Below the pieces are notes generated by a model, which searched no databases, was not told the origin of the DNA, and worked only from the letters and a program-made list of their open reading frames with translations. Made by a program: the position numbers and the translations under genes. From a virus: a stretch of DNA of 40,104 bases. Position 1 is the first letter of the stretch. Each line of letters starts with the position of its first letter. Positions 8,231 to 14,226 of this stretch are shown piece by piece. The stretch lies in the IMG/VR virus record IMGVR_UViG_3300033148_006741, positions 1 through 40,104 of that record, one strand, 5' to 3'.

Positions 8231-8256
8231 AAAAAACCCCCGCAATCAAGCGGGGG
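8231..8256 (-). terminator. Strong rho-independent terminator just upstream of the small terminase gene
   Basis: A perfect 7-bp GC stem (CCCCCGC-6-GCGGGGG) is followed on the minus strand by TTTTTTCTTCTT. It lies 60 bases before the small terminase start, so it would stop leftward readthrough before it enters the packaging operon. The plus strand has no U-run. Confidence 0.8.
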
Positions 8257-8360
8257 AACATGGAGAGCTTGCACACCTTGTGATTAGAATGTGCAGTTCA
8301 CGGGGTGAGCGTATGGTATGGTGTCATTTGTGTCAACAGTATTATTTGTACAAGTTTAAC

Positions 8361-8390
8361 TTGCACTTTATGTGTGACACATGATATTGT
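8361..8390 (+). promoter_or_regulatory. Early promoter with internal palindromic operator
   Basis: TTGCAC (8361-8366) and TATTGT (8385-8390) are 18 bases apart and head the plus-strand early operon. The spacer contains the perfect palindrome ATGTGT-G-ACACAT (8370-8382), a likely repressor site. A related GTGACA-TTG-TGTCAC palindrome is found ahead of the recombination operon at 18642-18656. Confidence 0.5.
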
Positions 8391-8462
8391 GTTATGAAAA
8401 GAACGAAAAAGGGGCTGAGGCTCCGGTTTCAGCGATGATATACAAAACATGGAGAGAAGATT

Positions 8463-8750
8463 ATGAATAAGGCAAAAAAAAGATACTACGCAAGAATAGA
8501 CTGGTTTGTCACGGCACAAAATCCAGGGCAGGGATTTGCTAATAGCAAGAGGATCATTAGTTTTTCAAGTTTTAACGAAAGAAATAAATATCTTTTAGAA
8601 AGATCCGACTATGATTTTTCTTGTGTTGAGATCACATATAGAGAAGCGGTTAAAGAGCGTTACACAGATTACGACCCATTTGTGTTGGGGTGTTACACGA
8701 AGGGAGAAGCTGAATTTAAGCCTTTTGGTCGTCAATCTGCGAGACAATAA
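8463..8750 (+). CDS. Small early protein, unknown
   Basis: 95 residues, basic N-terminus (MNKAKKRYYARIDWFVTAQ), soluble, aromatic-rich, no cysteine pairs of zinc type. It is first in the plus-strand early operon, preceded by the cassette AACATGGAGAGAAGATT that recurs before two further genes here. The five-codon ORF in that cassette ends in a TGA overlapping this ATG. Early location suggests a host-takeover role, but nothing in the sequence names one. Confidence 0.55.
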   Translation: MNKAKKRYYARIDWFVTAQNPGQGFANSKRIISFSSFNERNKYLLERSDYDFSCVEITYREAVKERYTDYDPFVLGCYTKGEAEFKPFGRQSARQ

Positions 8751-8772
8751 ACAAAAACATGGAGAGAAGAGT

Positions 8773-9252
8773 ATGAACTATTTTGTAGGATGCCAGACAC
8801 AGGATGAATTTAAGCAGAGGTATAAAGAGTTAGCCAAGAAAAACCATCCCGACTTGGGCGGTTGTAGTGAAGATATGAAAGCTATAAATGAGGAATATGA
8901 GAAAGGTTTCCGTGAGAATTACAAGAAGTCCGGTACAGAATACGAGGGTATGGATGTAGAGGATTTGTTGAAGGAAGACAGAGAGCTACGCGAGAAGCTT
9001 TATGCAATCTTGGGCATCGAGGGCATTGAAATAGAATTGTGCGGGACATGGCTATGGCTAACAGGGAACACGAGAGAGGTACGAGATGTTTTAAAGCGGA
9101 ATGATTTCAAGTGGGCAAGGAAAAAGAGTGCTTGGTATTTCCACACAGGAGCTTACAGCAAGCGAGGCAAGAAGCGTTTTACTCTGGATGAGATAAGGGT
9201 TATGCACGGAAGTGCAAACATCAAGACCAATACACGGAAAGTGTTAGCTTAA
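8773..9252 (+). CDS. J-domain (DnaJ-like) early protein
   Basis: 159 residues from the ATG at 8773, chosen because the repeated ribosome cassette GGAGAGAAGA lies just before it. Residues 11-43 form a short J-domain with the HPD signature at 25-27 (KELAKKNHPDLGG) and the following helix EDMKAINEEYE. The second half (about 75-150) holds ELCGTWLWLTGNTREVRDVL and WARKKSAWYF, an accessory domain regularly joined to this J-domain in phage and plasmid proteins. J-domains stimulate the ATPase of DnaK, so it probably redirects the host chaperone. A near-copy of the J-domain lies in the 1202-residue virion protein. Confidence 0.8.
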   Translation: MNYFVGCQTQDEFKQRYKELAKKNHPDLGGCSEDMKAINEEYEKGFRENYKKSGTEYEGMDVEDLLKEDRELREKLYAILGIEGIEIELCGTWLWLTGNTREVRDVLKRNDFKWARKKSAWYFHTGAYSKRGKKRFTLDEIRVMHGSANIKTNTRKVLA

Positions 9253-9273
9253 CAAACAAAACAAGGAGAGAGC

Positions 9274-9492
9274 ATGAAGATAGTATTAGATAACACGCTG
9301 AAAGCAGAATTGAAAGATCTTATTTTCAATACGCTAAATTTCTGTGGCAACACTTATCTTGCTACGATTGATTTTTGTCATGAGAACCGTTTAGAGATGA
9401 GTGAAGATGTCGAGAATTTTAGGTATCAAACAATAGAAGACTTTCATAATACAACAATTTTAAGGAGAGAGCATGACAACACCAGCACATGA
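9274..9492 (+). CDS. Small early protein, unknown
   Basis: 72 residues (MKIVLDNTLKAELKDLIFNT...), preceded by AAGGAGAGAGC. Acidic, mostly helical by eye, single soluble domain; no motif recognised. Its last 20 bases contain the ribosome site and start of the next short ORF at 9473, giving translational coupling. Confidence 0.45.
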   Translation: MKIVLDNTLKAELKDLIFNTLNFCGNTYLATIDFCHENRLEMSEDVENFRYQTIEDFHNTTILRREHDNTST

Positions 9493-9683
9493 GATATATC
9501 GTCAGTTAGGTAGTAAATGCTTATTTATGCTAGGGGCGCAAAACTTTAGCAGATCGAAAGATGTTAAGTGAGCGCATGTTCAAATTAGTATTAATTATTG
9601 AGGGGGGGGATATCATTTTGTTTTTGGATAATTTGGGTATACCTAGCAATAACGTTTAAATAGAAAAACATGGAGAGAAGATT
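9473..9683 (+). pseudogene. Truncated member of a small phage protein family (IYxQLGxxxFxxMTGAxNF type)
   Basis: An excellent ribosome site (AAGGAGAGAGC) precedes an ATG at 9473, but the frame stops at 9571 after 32 residues. Those residues (HEIYRQLGSKCLFMLGAQNF) match the N-terminus of a common small phage protein, normally about 80-100 residues long. Beyond the stop another frame (from about 9561 to 9658) stays open across a G-run at 9601-9608 and reads FKLVLIIEGGDIILF, similar in character to the missing part. The likely cause is a frameshift near 9560. The 9572-9683 stretch holds nothing else. The family match is from memory of the pattern. Confidence 0.5.
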
Positions 9684-9905
9684 ATGAGAAAGAAGAAATG
9701 TACATTTGCGCCCCCTGGAACGAATGGTCATGAATGTGGTAGAGTAGCCGTAACGGTAGGTCTATCAAAAAGCGTCCTTACAAAGAGTGGTATTTTTTAC
9801 AGTTATCGTTGTAAAGAGTGTGCATCAATTAGTGGAGGGGAGAATACAAAGATCTTTTACTGGGAAGATTATGACCCAGCAAAACACATTAATTTCTGGA
9901 AATAG
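9684..9905 (+). CDS. Small zinc-binding early protein
   Basis: 73 residues. Cysteines in the contexts KKKCTFAP, HECGRV and YRCKECAS form a CX..C/CxxC set that could bind one zinc. The C-terminus is aromatic (IFYWEDYDPAKHINFWK). It is the third gene preceded by AACATGGAGAGAAGATT. Nothing more specific can be said; other possibilities include an anti-sigma or RNA-polymerase-binding peptide, but this is unsupported. Confidence 0.5.
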   Translation: MRKKKCTFAPPGTNGHECGRVAVTVGLSKSVLTKSGIFYSYRCKECASISGGENTKIFYWEDYDPAKHINFWK

Positions 9906-9916
9906 GAGATAGTAGC

Positions 9917-10162
9917 ATGAAAAAGAAGAAATTGTTAATGTATTGCAAGATAGGAGATGTTTTTATGTTCTCTGATCATGATGCGCATTATATGGTGTGT
10001 CACGATGTTGATTCGCAGCAGAAGATCGCTGTTGTCCTCGACCACAAAGTGATAGGGAGAGGTAATGCGTTTCGAATTACAGATGAATATGACGATGATA
10101 ATGGTTGTGAGAAGGTGGTTGTATTCTCAGCAGTGTTAAAGATTGAGGAGGGGGAAACATGA
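9917..10162 (+). CDS. Small early protein, beta-rich, unknown
   Basis: 81 residues, start MKKKKLLMYCKIGDVFMFSD. Alternating hydrophobic residues (VFMFSD, KIAVVLDHKVIG, KVVVFSAVLKI) suggest a small beta barrel. The TGA overlaps the next ATG (10159-10162), so the two genes are coupled. No family recognised. Confidence 0.5.
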   Translation: MKKKKLLMYCKIGDVFMFSDHDAHYMVCHDVDSQQKIAVVLDHKVIGRGNAFRITDEYDDDNGCEKVVVFSAVLKIEEGET

Positions 10163-10377
10163 AGCAGACAAAAGAAAAAGCGGAAGAAATGGGAATAATC
10201 GCATTTAGATCTGGTTTAGGTCGAGCACCCTGTCAAAACAAAGAATTTTTAGAATGGATGCCTAATGGTAATATTGATGACAATGCACTCCATAAAACAA
10301 GAATGGATCTTATGCGTGCGTATGTAATTGGTTGGACTTCAGAGGATTTGAAAATATTAGCGGAGTTTTTGAAATAG
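10159..10377 (+). CDS. Small early protein with ribosome-modulation-factor-like core
   Basis: 72 residues. The stretch FRSGLGRAPCQNKEFLEW...MRAYVIGW resembles the short helical family that includes Rmf (ribosome modulation factor) and related phage proteins (A...G..A...G......PY.......W..G). The match is partial and from memory. The GAGGAGGGGGAAAC ribosome site lies at the end of the preceding gene. If correct, it may act on ribosomes or be a small nucleic-acid-binding factor; otherwise unknown. Confidence 0.4.
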   Translation: MKQTKEKAEEMGIIAFRSGLGRAPCQNKEFLEWMPNGNIDDNALHKTRMDLMRAYVIGWTSEDLKILAEFLK

Positions 10378-10396
10378 AAACATAAGGAGAGAGAGC

Positions 10397-10684
10397 ATGA
10401 AGATTGGCGATTTACCCGAGGAGAAGCAGCGCGAAATCGCTGCGGCAATGTTAGGGGTTGACACGAGGAAAGAAAAGGATGACAGCATGAAGACACGGAT
10501 CTTGAATTTAATTCGTGAAGAAATTAGCAAAAAGAATGAAAACTGCGAGGTTGTGAGAGAATCACTTGCGCGCATTCGTGGAAATATTTGTATCGAGGTA
10601 GCGGACGGTCATTTTCTTGAAAGATTTTATCATGAGATATGTGAGTTGGGTAGTATCGAAGAAAAAATAATGAACTTAGAATAA
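10397..10684 (+). CDS. Small early protein, helical, unknown
   Basis: 95 residues (MKIGDLPEEKQREIAAAML...), highly charged and helix-forming, with a second internal ATG (at 10487, MKTRILNLIREEIS) after GACAGC that lacks a good ribosome site. Preceded by AAGGAGAGAGAGC. No domain recognised. Confidence 0.45.
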   Translation: MKIGDLPEEKQREIAAAMLGVDTRKEKDDSMKTRILNLIREEISKKNENCEVVRESLARIRGNICIEVADGHFLERFYHEICELGSIEEKIMNLE

Positions 10685-10701
10685 ACAAACAAGGAGAGAG
10701 C

Positions 10702-10797
10702 ATGCTAATCTTATTCATGAGTGTATTGAGTTGTGCAGTGGGCTTTGTTCTGGGTTTGGTGCATAGCGAGACGTTGCGTTTACGTAGGGACAAGTAG
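10702..10797 (+). CDS. 31-residue single-span membrane peptide
   Basis: Short ORF with this operon's standard ribosome site (AAGGAGAGAGC). The sequence is MLILFMSVLSCAVGFVLGLV followed by a basic tail (HSETLRLRRDK): one membrane helix, N-terminus out and positive tail in the cytoplasm. Last gene before the terminator. It could be a holin-like or superinfection-related peptide; the sequence alone does not decide. Confidence 0.5.
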   Translation: MLILFMSVLSCAVGFVLGLVHSETLRLRRDK

Positions 10798-10803
10798 ACA
10801 TCT

Positions 10804-10834
10804 GGCCCCATCGGTTAGCACCTTGGGGCCTTTT
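10804..10834 (+). terminator. Terminator of the plus-strand early operon
   Basis: A perfect 7-bp stem (GGCCCCA/TGGGGCC) extended by an inner GGT-TAGC-ACC hairpin is followed by TTTTG. It ends the early operon just before the convergent minus-strand genes. Confidence 0.8.
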
Positions 10835-10874
10835 GTCAAAACCTACTAAGACCTACTAAATTAGTAGTTACGGT
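10834..10874 (-). repeat. 41-bp direct repeat, copy 1 (terminator-like)
   Basis: Identical over 41 bases to 11138-11178. On the minus strand it reads CTACTAA, then two TTAGTAG arms, then GTTTTG, a plausible terminator with alternative pairing. Both copies lie at the 3' end of a minus-strand gene and include or abut its TAA. Confidence 0.85.
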
Positions 10875-11086
10875 TAAGGATTTCGCCTTGAGAAGAAACG
10901 GACATCGGCCTCATACCAAAACTTCTTTTTGCAATGCTCGCACTCTGTCTCATTGTCTCCTAACTTGTAGTTTCCTTCTTCAACTGTTGAGCTACAATCC
11001 TTGTAGCAATGGGGGCAAACGGGAATATAGGTGTCCCATTCTTCGCCATCGTGTTGCAAGTGGAACATCTTGTCTTTTTCATTCAT
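10874..11086 (-). CDS. Zinc-ribbon small protein between 41-bp repeats
   Basis: 70 residues from the ATG at 11084-11086 (MNEKDKMFHLQHDGEEW); five upstream codons of the open frame are the ribosome site AAAGGTGGAAG. CPHCYKDC and CEHCKKKF form a classic two-knuckle zinc ribbon (residues about 24-55). The gene, with its upstream fragment, is framed by two exact 41-bp repeats, as if inserted or duplicated as a unit. Function unknown. Confidence 0.6.
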   Translation of the reverse strand: MNEKDKMFHLQHDGEEWDTYIPVCPHCYKDCSSTVEEGNYKLGDNETECEHCKKKFWYEADVRFFSRRNP

Positions 11087-11135
11087 CTTCCACCTTTTCA
11101 TATGTTTCGTGTATAGCGAATATATTTTTAATCAT
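11079..11135 (-). pseudogene. Remnant C-terminus of a lost gene (HETYEKVEDE)
   Basis: An 18-codon ORF, MIKNIFAI followed by HETYEKVEDE and a stop. The last ten residues, and 29 bases of DNA (11083-11111), are identical to 11779-11807 in the 114-residue gene. It carries the ribosome site of the zinc-ribbon gene. Best read as the 3' end of a duplicated gene left behind when the rest was lost, still serving as the next gene's leader. Confidence 0.6.
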
Positions 11136-11137
11136 AA

Positions 11138-11178
11138 TGTCAAAACCTACTAAGACCTACTAAATTAGTAGTTACGGT
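11138..11178 (-). repeat. 41-bp direct repeat, copy 2 (terminator-like)
   Basis: Exact copy of 10834-10874, overlapping the stop of the Lar-like gene. If it terminates leftward transcripts, the zinc-ribbon gene beyond it is reached only by readthrough. Confidence 0.85.
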
Positions 11179-11345
11179 GTTCGAGTGTTCCAGTGTTTCG
11201 CCACTTCTTCATGGGTGCCGGAGTCAGTAAACACATCACATTGCATACACCATACGTAAAAGGATTCTTCCCAATCGTTTTCATCTACTTTCACAATGAC
11301 ATTATCACGCCCACAAAAGGGGCAACTCAAAAGTTCTTCACCCAT
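11172..11345 (-). CDS. Lar-like restriction alleviation protein
   Basis: 57 residues from the ATG at 11343-11345. LLSCPFCGRDNV near the N-terminus, VWCMQCDV in the middle and EEVAKHWNTRTP at the end follow the Lar-family pattern (LLPCPFCG ... C..C ... A...WN.R). Lar family members modulate host type I restriction, though many phage relatives are only inferred. It starts 8 bases inside the preceding gene, with ribosome site AGGGGGAAGG, and its TAA lies inside the 41-bp repeat. Confidence 0.65.
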   Translation of the reverse strand: MGEELLSCPFCGRDNVIVKVDENDWEESFYVWCMQCDVFTDSGTHEEVAKHWNTRTP

Positions 11346-11526
11346 CCTTCCCCCTCTTATCTAGCATATCGAGGATACCGATGATATCCTCTATGACCTT
11401 TTTTACTTCGAGCAACTGAACATCAAGTCGCATAATCAAATCCTTATTCTTAGCAGATTGAAATAAGCAAAAGAATATCCCTATCATTACGAGCAAAATA
11501 AAGCCCATCCATAGTTGATCACTCAT
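11338..11526 (-). CDS. Small membrane protein with coiled-coil tail
   Basis: 62 residues: one membrane helix (MGFILLVMIGIFFCLF, residues 7-22) and a charged helix with heptad leucines/isoleucines (LIMRLDVQLLEVKKVIEDII). This shape occurs in small holin- or spanin-type lysis proteins, but also in many unrelated phage peptides. No partner is recognisable next to it. Start overlaps the previous stop (ATGAGTGA). Confidence 0.5.
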   Translation of the reverse strand: MSDQLWMGFILLVMIGIFFCLFQSAKNKDLIMRLDVQLLEVKKVIEDIIGILDMLDKRGKDG

Positions 11527-11782
11527 TCTTCCACCTCTCCTTCGGTATGGATTCTATGAGCTTCCTTGCTTTTTCGCTTCCTATCATAGCAAGTGTTTCG
11601 CTTTGCCTGAGACGGCAACCATGATTAATGATATCCCTGATATCAGCATCTTCATTAAGCCCATCACCAACGCCAATATAACCATGATAAATATCGGTCA
11701 CTCTATCGAAAGCAAACACAACACCTACACAGCCTTTTGGTCCTGTAAACCATTTATGTTCTAATTCTACGAGACCACTCAT
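11519..11782 (-). CDS. Hypothetical protein
   Basis: 87 residues from the ATG at 11780-11782 (MSGLVELEHKWFTGPKG); earlier codons of the frame are the ribosome site. Beta-rich start (CVGVVFAFDRVTDIYHGYIGVG) followed by helices. It overlaps the previous gene by 29 bases because that gene's usual TGA has become TGG. No family recognised. Confidence 0.5.
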   Translation of the reverse strand: MSGLVELEHKWFTGPKGCVGVVFAFDRVTDIYHGYIGVGDGLNEDADIRDIINHGCRLRQSETLAMIGSEKARKLIESIPKERWKNE

Positions 11783-12098
11783 CTTCCACCTTTTCATATG
11801 TTTCGTGAAATATACTTTCTTTAATTGGATACATCTCCCCTTTGATTCCTTTAATGATATAGTCTCCTTCTCCTCCGGTCATCACCCCTTCGAGTGTAGG
11901 AATATTAATTCCGATTTGATTATTGGGCAACATTACTCCTGCTGGCTTGTCATCTTCCAGCTTACCAACTCCTGCGAATTCACACATTTCGTCCCAAGTA
12001 TCCCACCGCAATTGCAATGCTTCGATTACGATTGGTTTTTTCCTATACTTCTTCGTTCTTCTTATAATTTTTGTTTCACTATCTTCTATTTCACTCAT
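11754..12098 (-). CDS. Conserved phage protein of the YRKKP...GDYIIKG type
   Basis: 114 residues. YRKKPIVIEALQL (residues 18-30), IPTLEGVMTGGEGDYIIKGIKGEMYPIKESIF and HETYEKVEDE follow a widespread phage and prophage protein pattern (sometimes annotated PGDYG domain); its biochemical role is not known. The 114 residues include a WSRRIRT tail: all neighbouring genes with this junction stop at ...GAGTGA, here it is GAGTGG, giving an eight-residue extension. The next gene starts inside it. Confidence 0.7.
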   Translation of the reverse strand: MSEIEDSETKIIRRTKKYRKKPIVIEALQLRWDTWDEMCEFAGVGKLEDDKPAGVMLPNNQIGINIPTLEGVMTGGEGDYIIKGIKGEMYPIKESIFHETYEKVEDEWSRRIRT

Positions 12099-12288
12099 CT
12101 TCCACCTTTGTTTTCAGTTTTGCTAGAGATTCTTCTCTTTTTTTCCATTGACTCTCGTCGCCTTCGGAATTTTCGACGTACCCCGAGGGCATGTGCGTTA
12201 ATCTTATCCCAAACATACGTCCTAAATGGGGGTATCCCCGTGGGACATATGTATCAATCCTCACATCTTCGATTTTGAATTTACTCAT
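12091..12288 (-). CDS. Small protein resembling a release-factor fragment
   Basis: 65 residues. VRIDTYVPRGYPHLGRMFGIRLTHMPSG and DESQWKKREESLAKLKTKV align by eye with the class I release factor core (VRITHIPTG ... RSQ.KN...A...L), a short version found in several phages. The catalytic GGQ is absent, so it could not release peptides; it might bind ribosomes or stalled tRNA. It ends KVEDE, encoded by the ribosome site of the next gene. The family call is tentative. Confidence 0.45.
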   Translation of the reverse strand: MSKFKIEDVRIDTYVPRGYPHLGRMFGIRLTHMPSGYVENSEGDESQWKKREESLAKLKTKVEDE

Positions 12289-12460
12289 GTTCCTCCTGGC
12301 ATTTTTGTGCTTCTTCGCATGTCATTCCCCCGTGAACCATTCTTGCGAATGTTGCTAGTTTTATGGCAAACTCATAAGAAATTGGTCTAAAATCTAGTCC
12401 ACCTGTTTCGAGATTATTGATTAATACCCCAAGGGCTTTTTTACATTCTTCTTCACTCAT
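12281..12460 (-). CDS. Hypothetical protein
   Basis: 59 residues from the ATG at 12458-12460 (MSEEECKKALGVLINN), which overlaps the previous stop as ATGAGTGA; the longer open frame would begin far inside the previous gene. Helical, with three cysteines and a GGLDFRPISYEFA core. Not recognised. Confidence 0.5.
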   Translation of the reverse strand: MSEEECKKALGVLINNLETGGLDFRPISYEFAIKLATFARMVHGGMTCEEAQKCQEEHE

Positions 12461-12698
12461 CGTCATCCTCGTCTTTGTTTCTATTGAGATTTCCATGCAT
12501 TAAGAAACCGATCAAATATGGGATTAGATCCGCGACCATCTCTTTTGTTAGGTGCATCGGGCTTTCGTCTGTACCTAACACAATGGCTTCCTCTGAAGTA
12601 ACGCTGCTTTCAGCTATACGGCATCCGACAGCATATCGATCTTTGAATGCAACCCAGGTGAAACCGCCCCCTGTTTTGCCTTTTTTCATTTCACTCAT
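12453..12698 (-). CDS. Hypothetical protein
   Basis: 81 residues from the ATG at 12696-12698 (MSEMKKGKTGGGFTWVAF); ribosome site GAGGTGGAAG lies in the previous gene's end. Probable mixed alpha/beta fold; ends in an acidic DEDDDE run which encodes the next ribosome site. Not recognised. Confidence 0.5.
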   Translation of the reverse strand: MSEMKKGKTGGGFTWVAFKDRYAVGCRIAESSVTSEEAIVLGTDESPMHLTKEMVADLIPYLIGFLMHGNLNRNKDEDDDE

Positions 12699-12963
12699 CT
12701 TCCACCTCTTTTGTGATGCCTTCAGGTCTGTCACCTATGGTTACTTTGTCGTCGAAATAGGCGTAACGAAGGGGGTATGTTGTTTTCCCACCGCCTTGAT
12801 CTTGCTCGCGTTCAACGGGCTTACCACTCTGTTGATTCACGATTTGTCTGTAGAGCAGTTCCCTTCCATCATGATTCAATGAAAATTCTTTGGTATCTCT
12901 AACTTTCAAAGAATCATAGAGAACTTGCATGAGATATGTTAACTGTTTATCGCTTATTTTCAT
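12691..12963 (-). CDS. Hypothetical protein
   Basis: 90 residues (MKISDKQLTYLMQVLYDSL...). N-terminal helices with DKQLTYLMQVL...S, then NHDGRELLYRQIVNQQ, then a Gly-rich loop and an acidic EVEDE tail overlapping the next start. The first third resembles the small helical modules seen in phage early proteins; no named family. Ribosome site GGGAGGAAG in the preceding gene. Confidence 0.5.
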   Translation of the reverse strand: MKISDKQLTYLMQVLYDSLKVRDTKEFSLNHDGRELLYRQIVNQQSGKPVEREQDQGGGKTTYPLRYAYFDDKVTIGDRPEGITKEVEDE

Positions 12964-13127
12964 TCTTCCTCCCAGTCAACGGCAATCTTTGCAAGTCCAT
13001 ACCTGGCGAGGATGCGTTGAATTTTTTGATAGTTTGTTACTGAGCTACGAGTACGTTCATGTTGTGGGGGTGCTTTCGGCTTTGGCTTGAAGCAAGCGCA
13101 TGCGAGTACGTCATTGATCAGTTTCAT
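12960..13127 (-). CDS. Small basic protein
   Basis: 55 residues (MKLINDVLACACFKPKPKAPP...). A proline- and lysine-rich N-terminus, then a helix (YQKIQRILARYGLAKIAV) and an acidic WEEE end that carries the ribosome site of the next gene. ATG at 13125-13127 overlaps the preceding gene. No family recognised. Confidence 0.5.
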   Translation of the reverse strand: MKLINDVLACACFKPKPKAPPQHERTRSSVTNYQKIQRILARYGLAKIAVDWEEE

Positions 13128-13347
13128 CTTTCACCTCCAGGTGCATATTTCGATATTTCACGATAATCTCGTTTTGTTTATCGCTTATTTTCTCATAGTC
13201 TTTAATAATTTCACCCTGTTTATCTACCACTTCGACAAATTCCCAGAGCTTTTTTCGAACAAGAAAGAGCGAAGCGATACTTCCAGCGATAAAACCGGCA
13301 CTAAGCAAGCCGATGATTTGCGCTGCGAGAATAATATTTTCATTCAT
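13111..13347 (-). CDS. Membrane-anchored coiled-coil protein
   Basis: 78 residues: a long membrane helix with small residues (IILAAQIIGLLSAGFIAGSIASLFLV, residues about 5-30), a basic RKK stop-transfer, and a coiled coil (LWEFVEVVDKQGEIIKDYEKISDKQNEII). This layout fits an inner-membrane spanin or small holin-like protein, but no outer-membrane partner overlaps it. A superinfection-exclusion role is equally possible. Confidence 0.5.
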   Translation of the reverse strand: MNENIILAAQIIGLLSAGFIAGSIASLFLVRKKLWEFVEVVDKQGEIIKDYEKISDKQNEIIVKYRNMHLEVKDETDQ

Positions 13348-13537
13348 CGTTCACCTCAACTTTGACCAAATCAGGAAAGTACATAGTCTCTCCCTCATCG
13401 TTGATTTCCGTCTTACAGTTGTCGTAATCGCATTCGTAACGATCACCGTTAAGTGTACAGCATCCAGAAAACCTGGCAATCGAAAGTTGGGAATTGATCC
13501 AATAATCATATGGTATTCTGTCTGGGTATTTACTCAT
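13340..13537 (-). CDS. Conserved small phage protein (LSIARxxGG type)
   Basis: 65 residues from the ATG at 13535-13537, sharing ATGA with the preceding stop. WINSQLSIARFSGCCTLNGDRYECDYD matches a common phage protein pattern (N..LSIAR.YGG..ING..Y.iDY......LV). The role of the family is unknown. It ends KVEVNDE, encoded by the ribosome site of the next gene. Confidence 0.6.
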   Translation of the reverse strand: MSKYPDRIPYDYWINSQLSIARFSGCCTLNGDRYECDYDNCKTEINDEGETMYFPDLVKVEVNDE

Positions 13538-13842
13538 TCTTTCATATCTCCTTCTCTGTGGATTTTTCCCCATGCGTCTGATTTAGCTTTGCGCTGATCC
13601 ATCTTTTTTTGGACTATGCTCTGGACATATGGATCTCGTGTGAATTGAATCACCTGGAAGCCCCTAGGCTTTTGTTTTGGGTATACCTGTCGGTTCTTGT
13701 TAAAGATGTGGTCGGTGCTTGCCTTCACCTTTGCTTGCACAACTCTTTTGGCTGGCGGCGATTCTGCCCGAGAGATGGGTTCATCGTCTTCGCAGTTGAA
13801 GATCCACTTAATGATGGGGAGGCAACAGTTGAGGTTATTCAT
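13534..13842 (-). CDS. Hypothetical protein with long basic linker
   Basis: 102 residues from the ATG at 13840-13842, selected because GGAG lies 7 bases before it; the frame's first ATG has no ribosome site. MNNLNCCLPIIKWIF forms a short hydrophobic N-terminus, followed by an acidic patch and a long basic, proline-rich stretch. It could be a nucleic-acid-binding or membrane-peripheral protein; unrecognised. Confidence 0.45.
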   Translation of the reverse strand: MNNLNCCLPIIKWIFNCEDDEPISRAESPPAKRVVQAKVKASTDHIFNKNRQVYPKQKPRGFQVIQFTRDPYVQSIVQKKMDQRKAKSDAWGKIHREGDMKE

Positions 13843-13844
13843 TT

Positions 13845-14030
13845 TCATCTCCATGATATTAGATTCTCTTTGCCTCTAGGCGAACTCGACGTATAGATTT
13901 TCCCATTGCGATAAAAGGCATAGGCTTCGGTTACTCTGCCATATGCCCAGAATCTGGCTTCGATAAGTCTACCTTCTTCAGGAGATTTGTCTACAAACTT
14001 TGTCCATGATTCTTCGTTATTTTCTGACAT
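13845..14030 (-). CDS. Hypothetical protein
   Basis: 61 residues (MSENNEESWTKFVDKSPEEGRLIEARF...). W..F.DK.P..G..I.A.F near the start and a C-terminal W are the pattern of small beta proteins often called DUF551-like in phages; this similarity is weak. Starts inside the 69-residue gene and ends just before the next ATG. Confidence 0.45.
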   Translation of the reverse strand: MSENNEESWTKFVDKSPEEGRLIEARFWAYGRVTEAYAFYRNGKIYTSSSPRGKENLISWR

Positions 14031-14226
14031 ATTCTTTCTTTGCTATATCGCTACATTTCTCTAAAATTGCTTCGAACGGTTCGGATGGAGAGATCTCCGT
14101 ATCCTCAAGTATGATAACGATAGAGCTGGTGATGACAGCATCACCTTTCTTTTCCATAGTCTCATATTTGACTTTATGGAAACCGTTTTTGTCTCTTGAA
14201 ATGTTCTTGAAATTCAGTTCTAACAT
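14017..14226 (-). CDS. First gene of the compact minus operon, unknown
   Basis: 69 residues (MLELNFKNISRDKNGFHKVKYE...), with ribosome site AAGGGAT. Beta strands early, helix at the end (PFEAILEKCSDIAKKEYV). It follows the divergent control region, so it is probably the promoter-proximal gene. Not recognised. Confidence 0.5.
   Translation of the reverse strand: MLELNFKNISRDKNGFHKVKYETMEKKGDAVITSSIVIILEDTEISPSEPFEAILEKCSDIAKKEYVRK

Noticed and set aside
8298-8519. Minus-strand 73-residue frame upstream of the early operon
   Set aside because: It overlaps the early promoter and first early gene, has no ribosome site, and its hydrophobic look comes from T-rich sequence.
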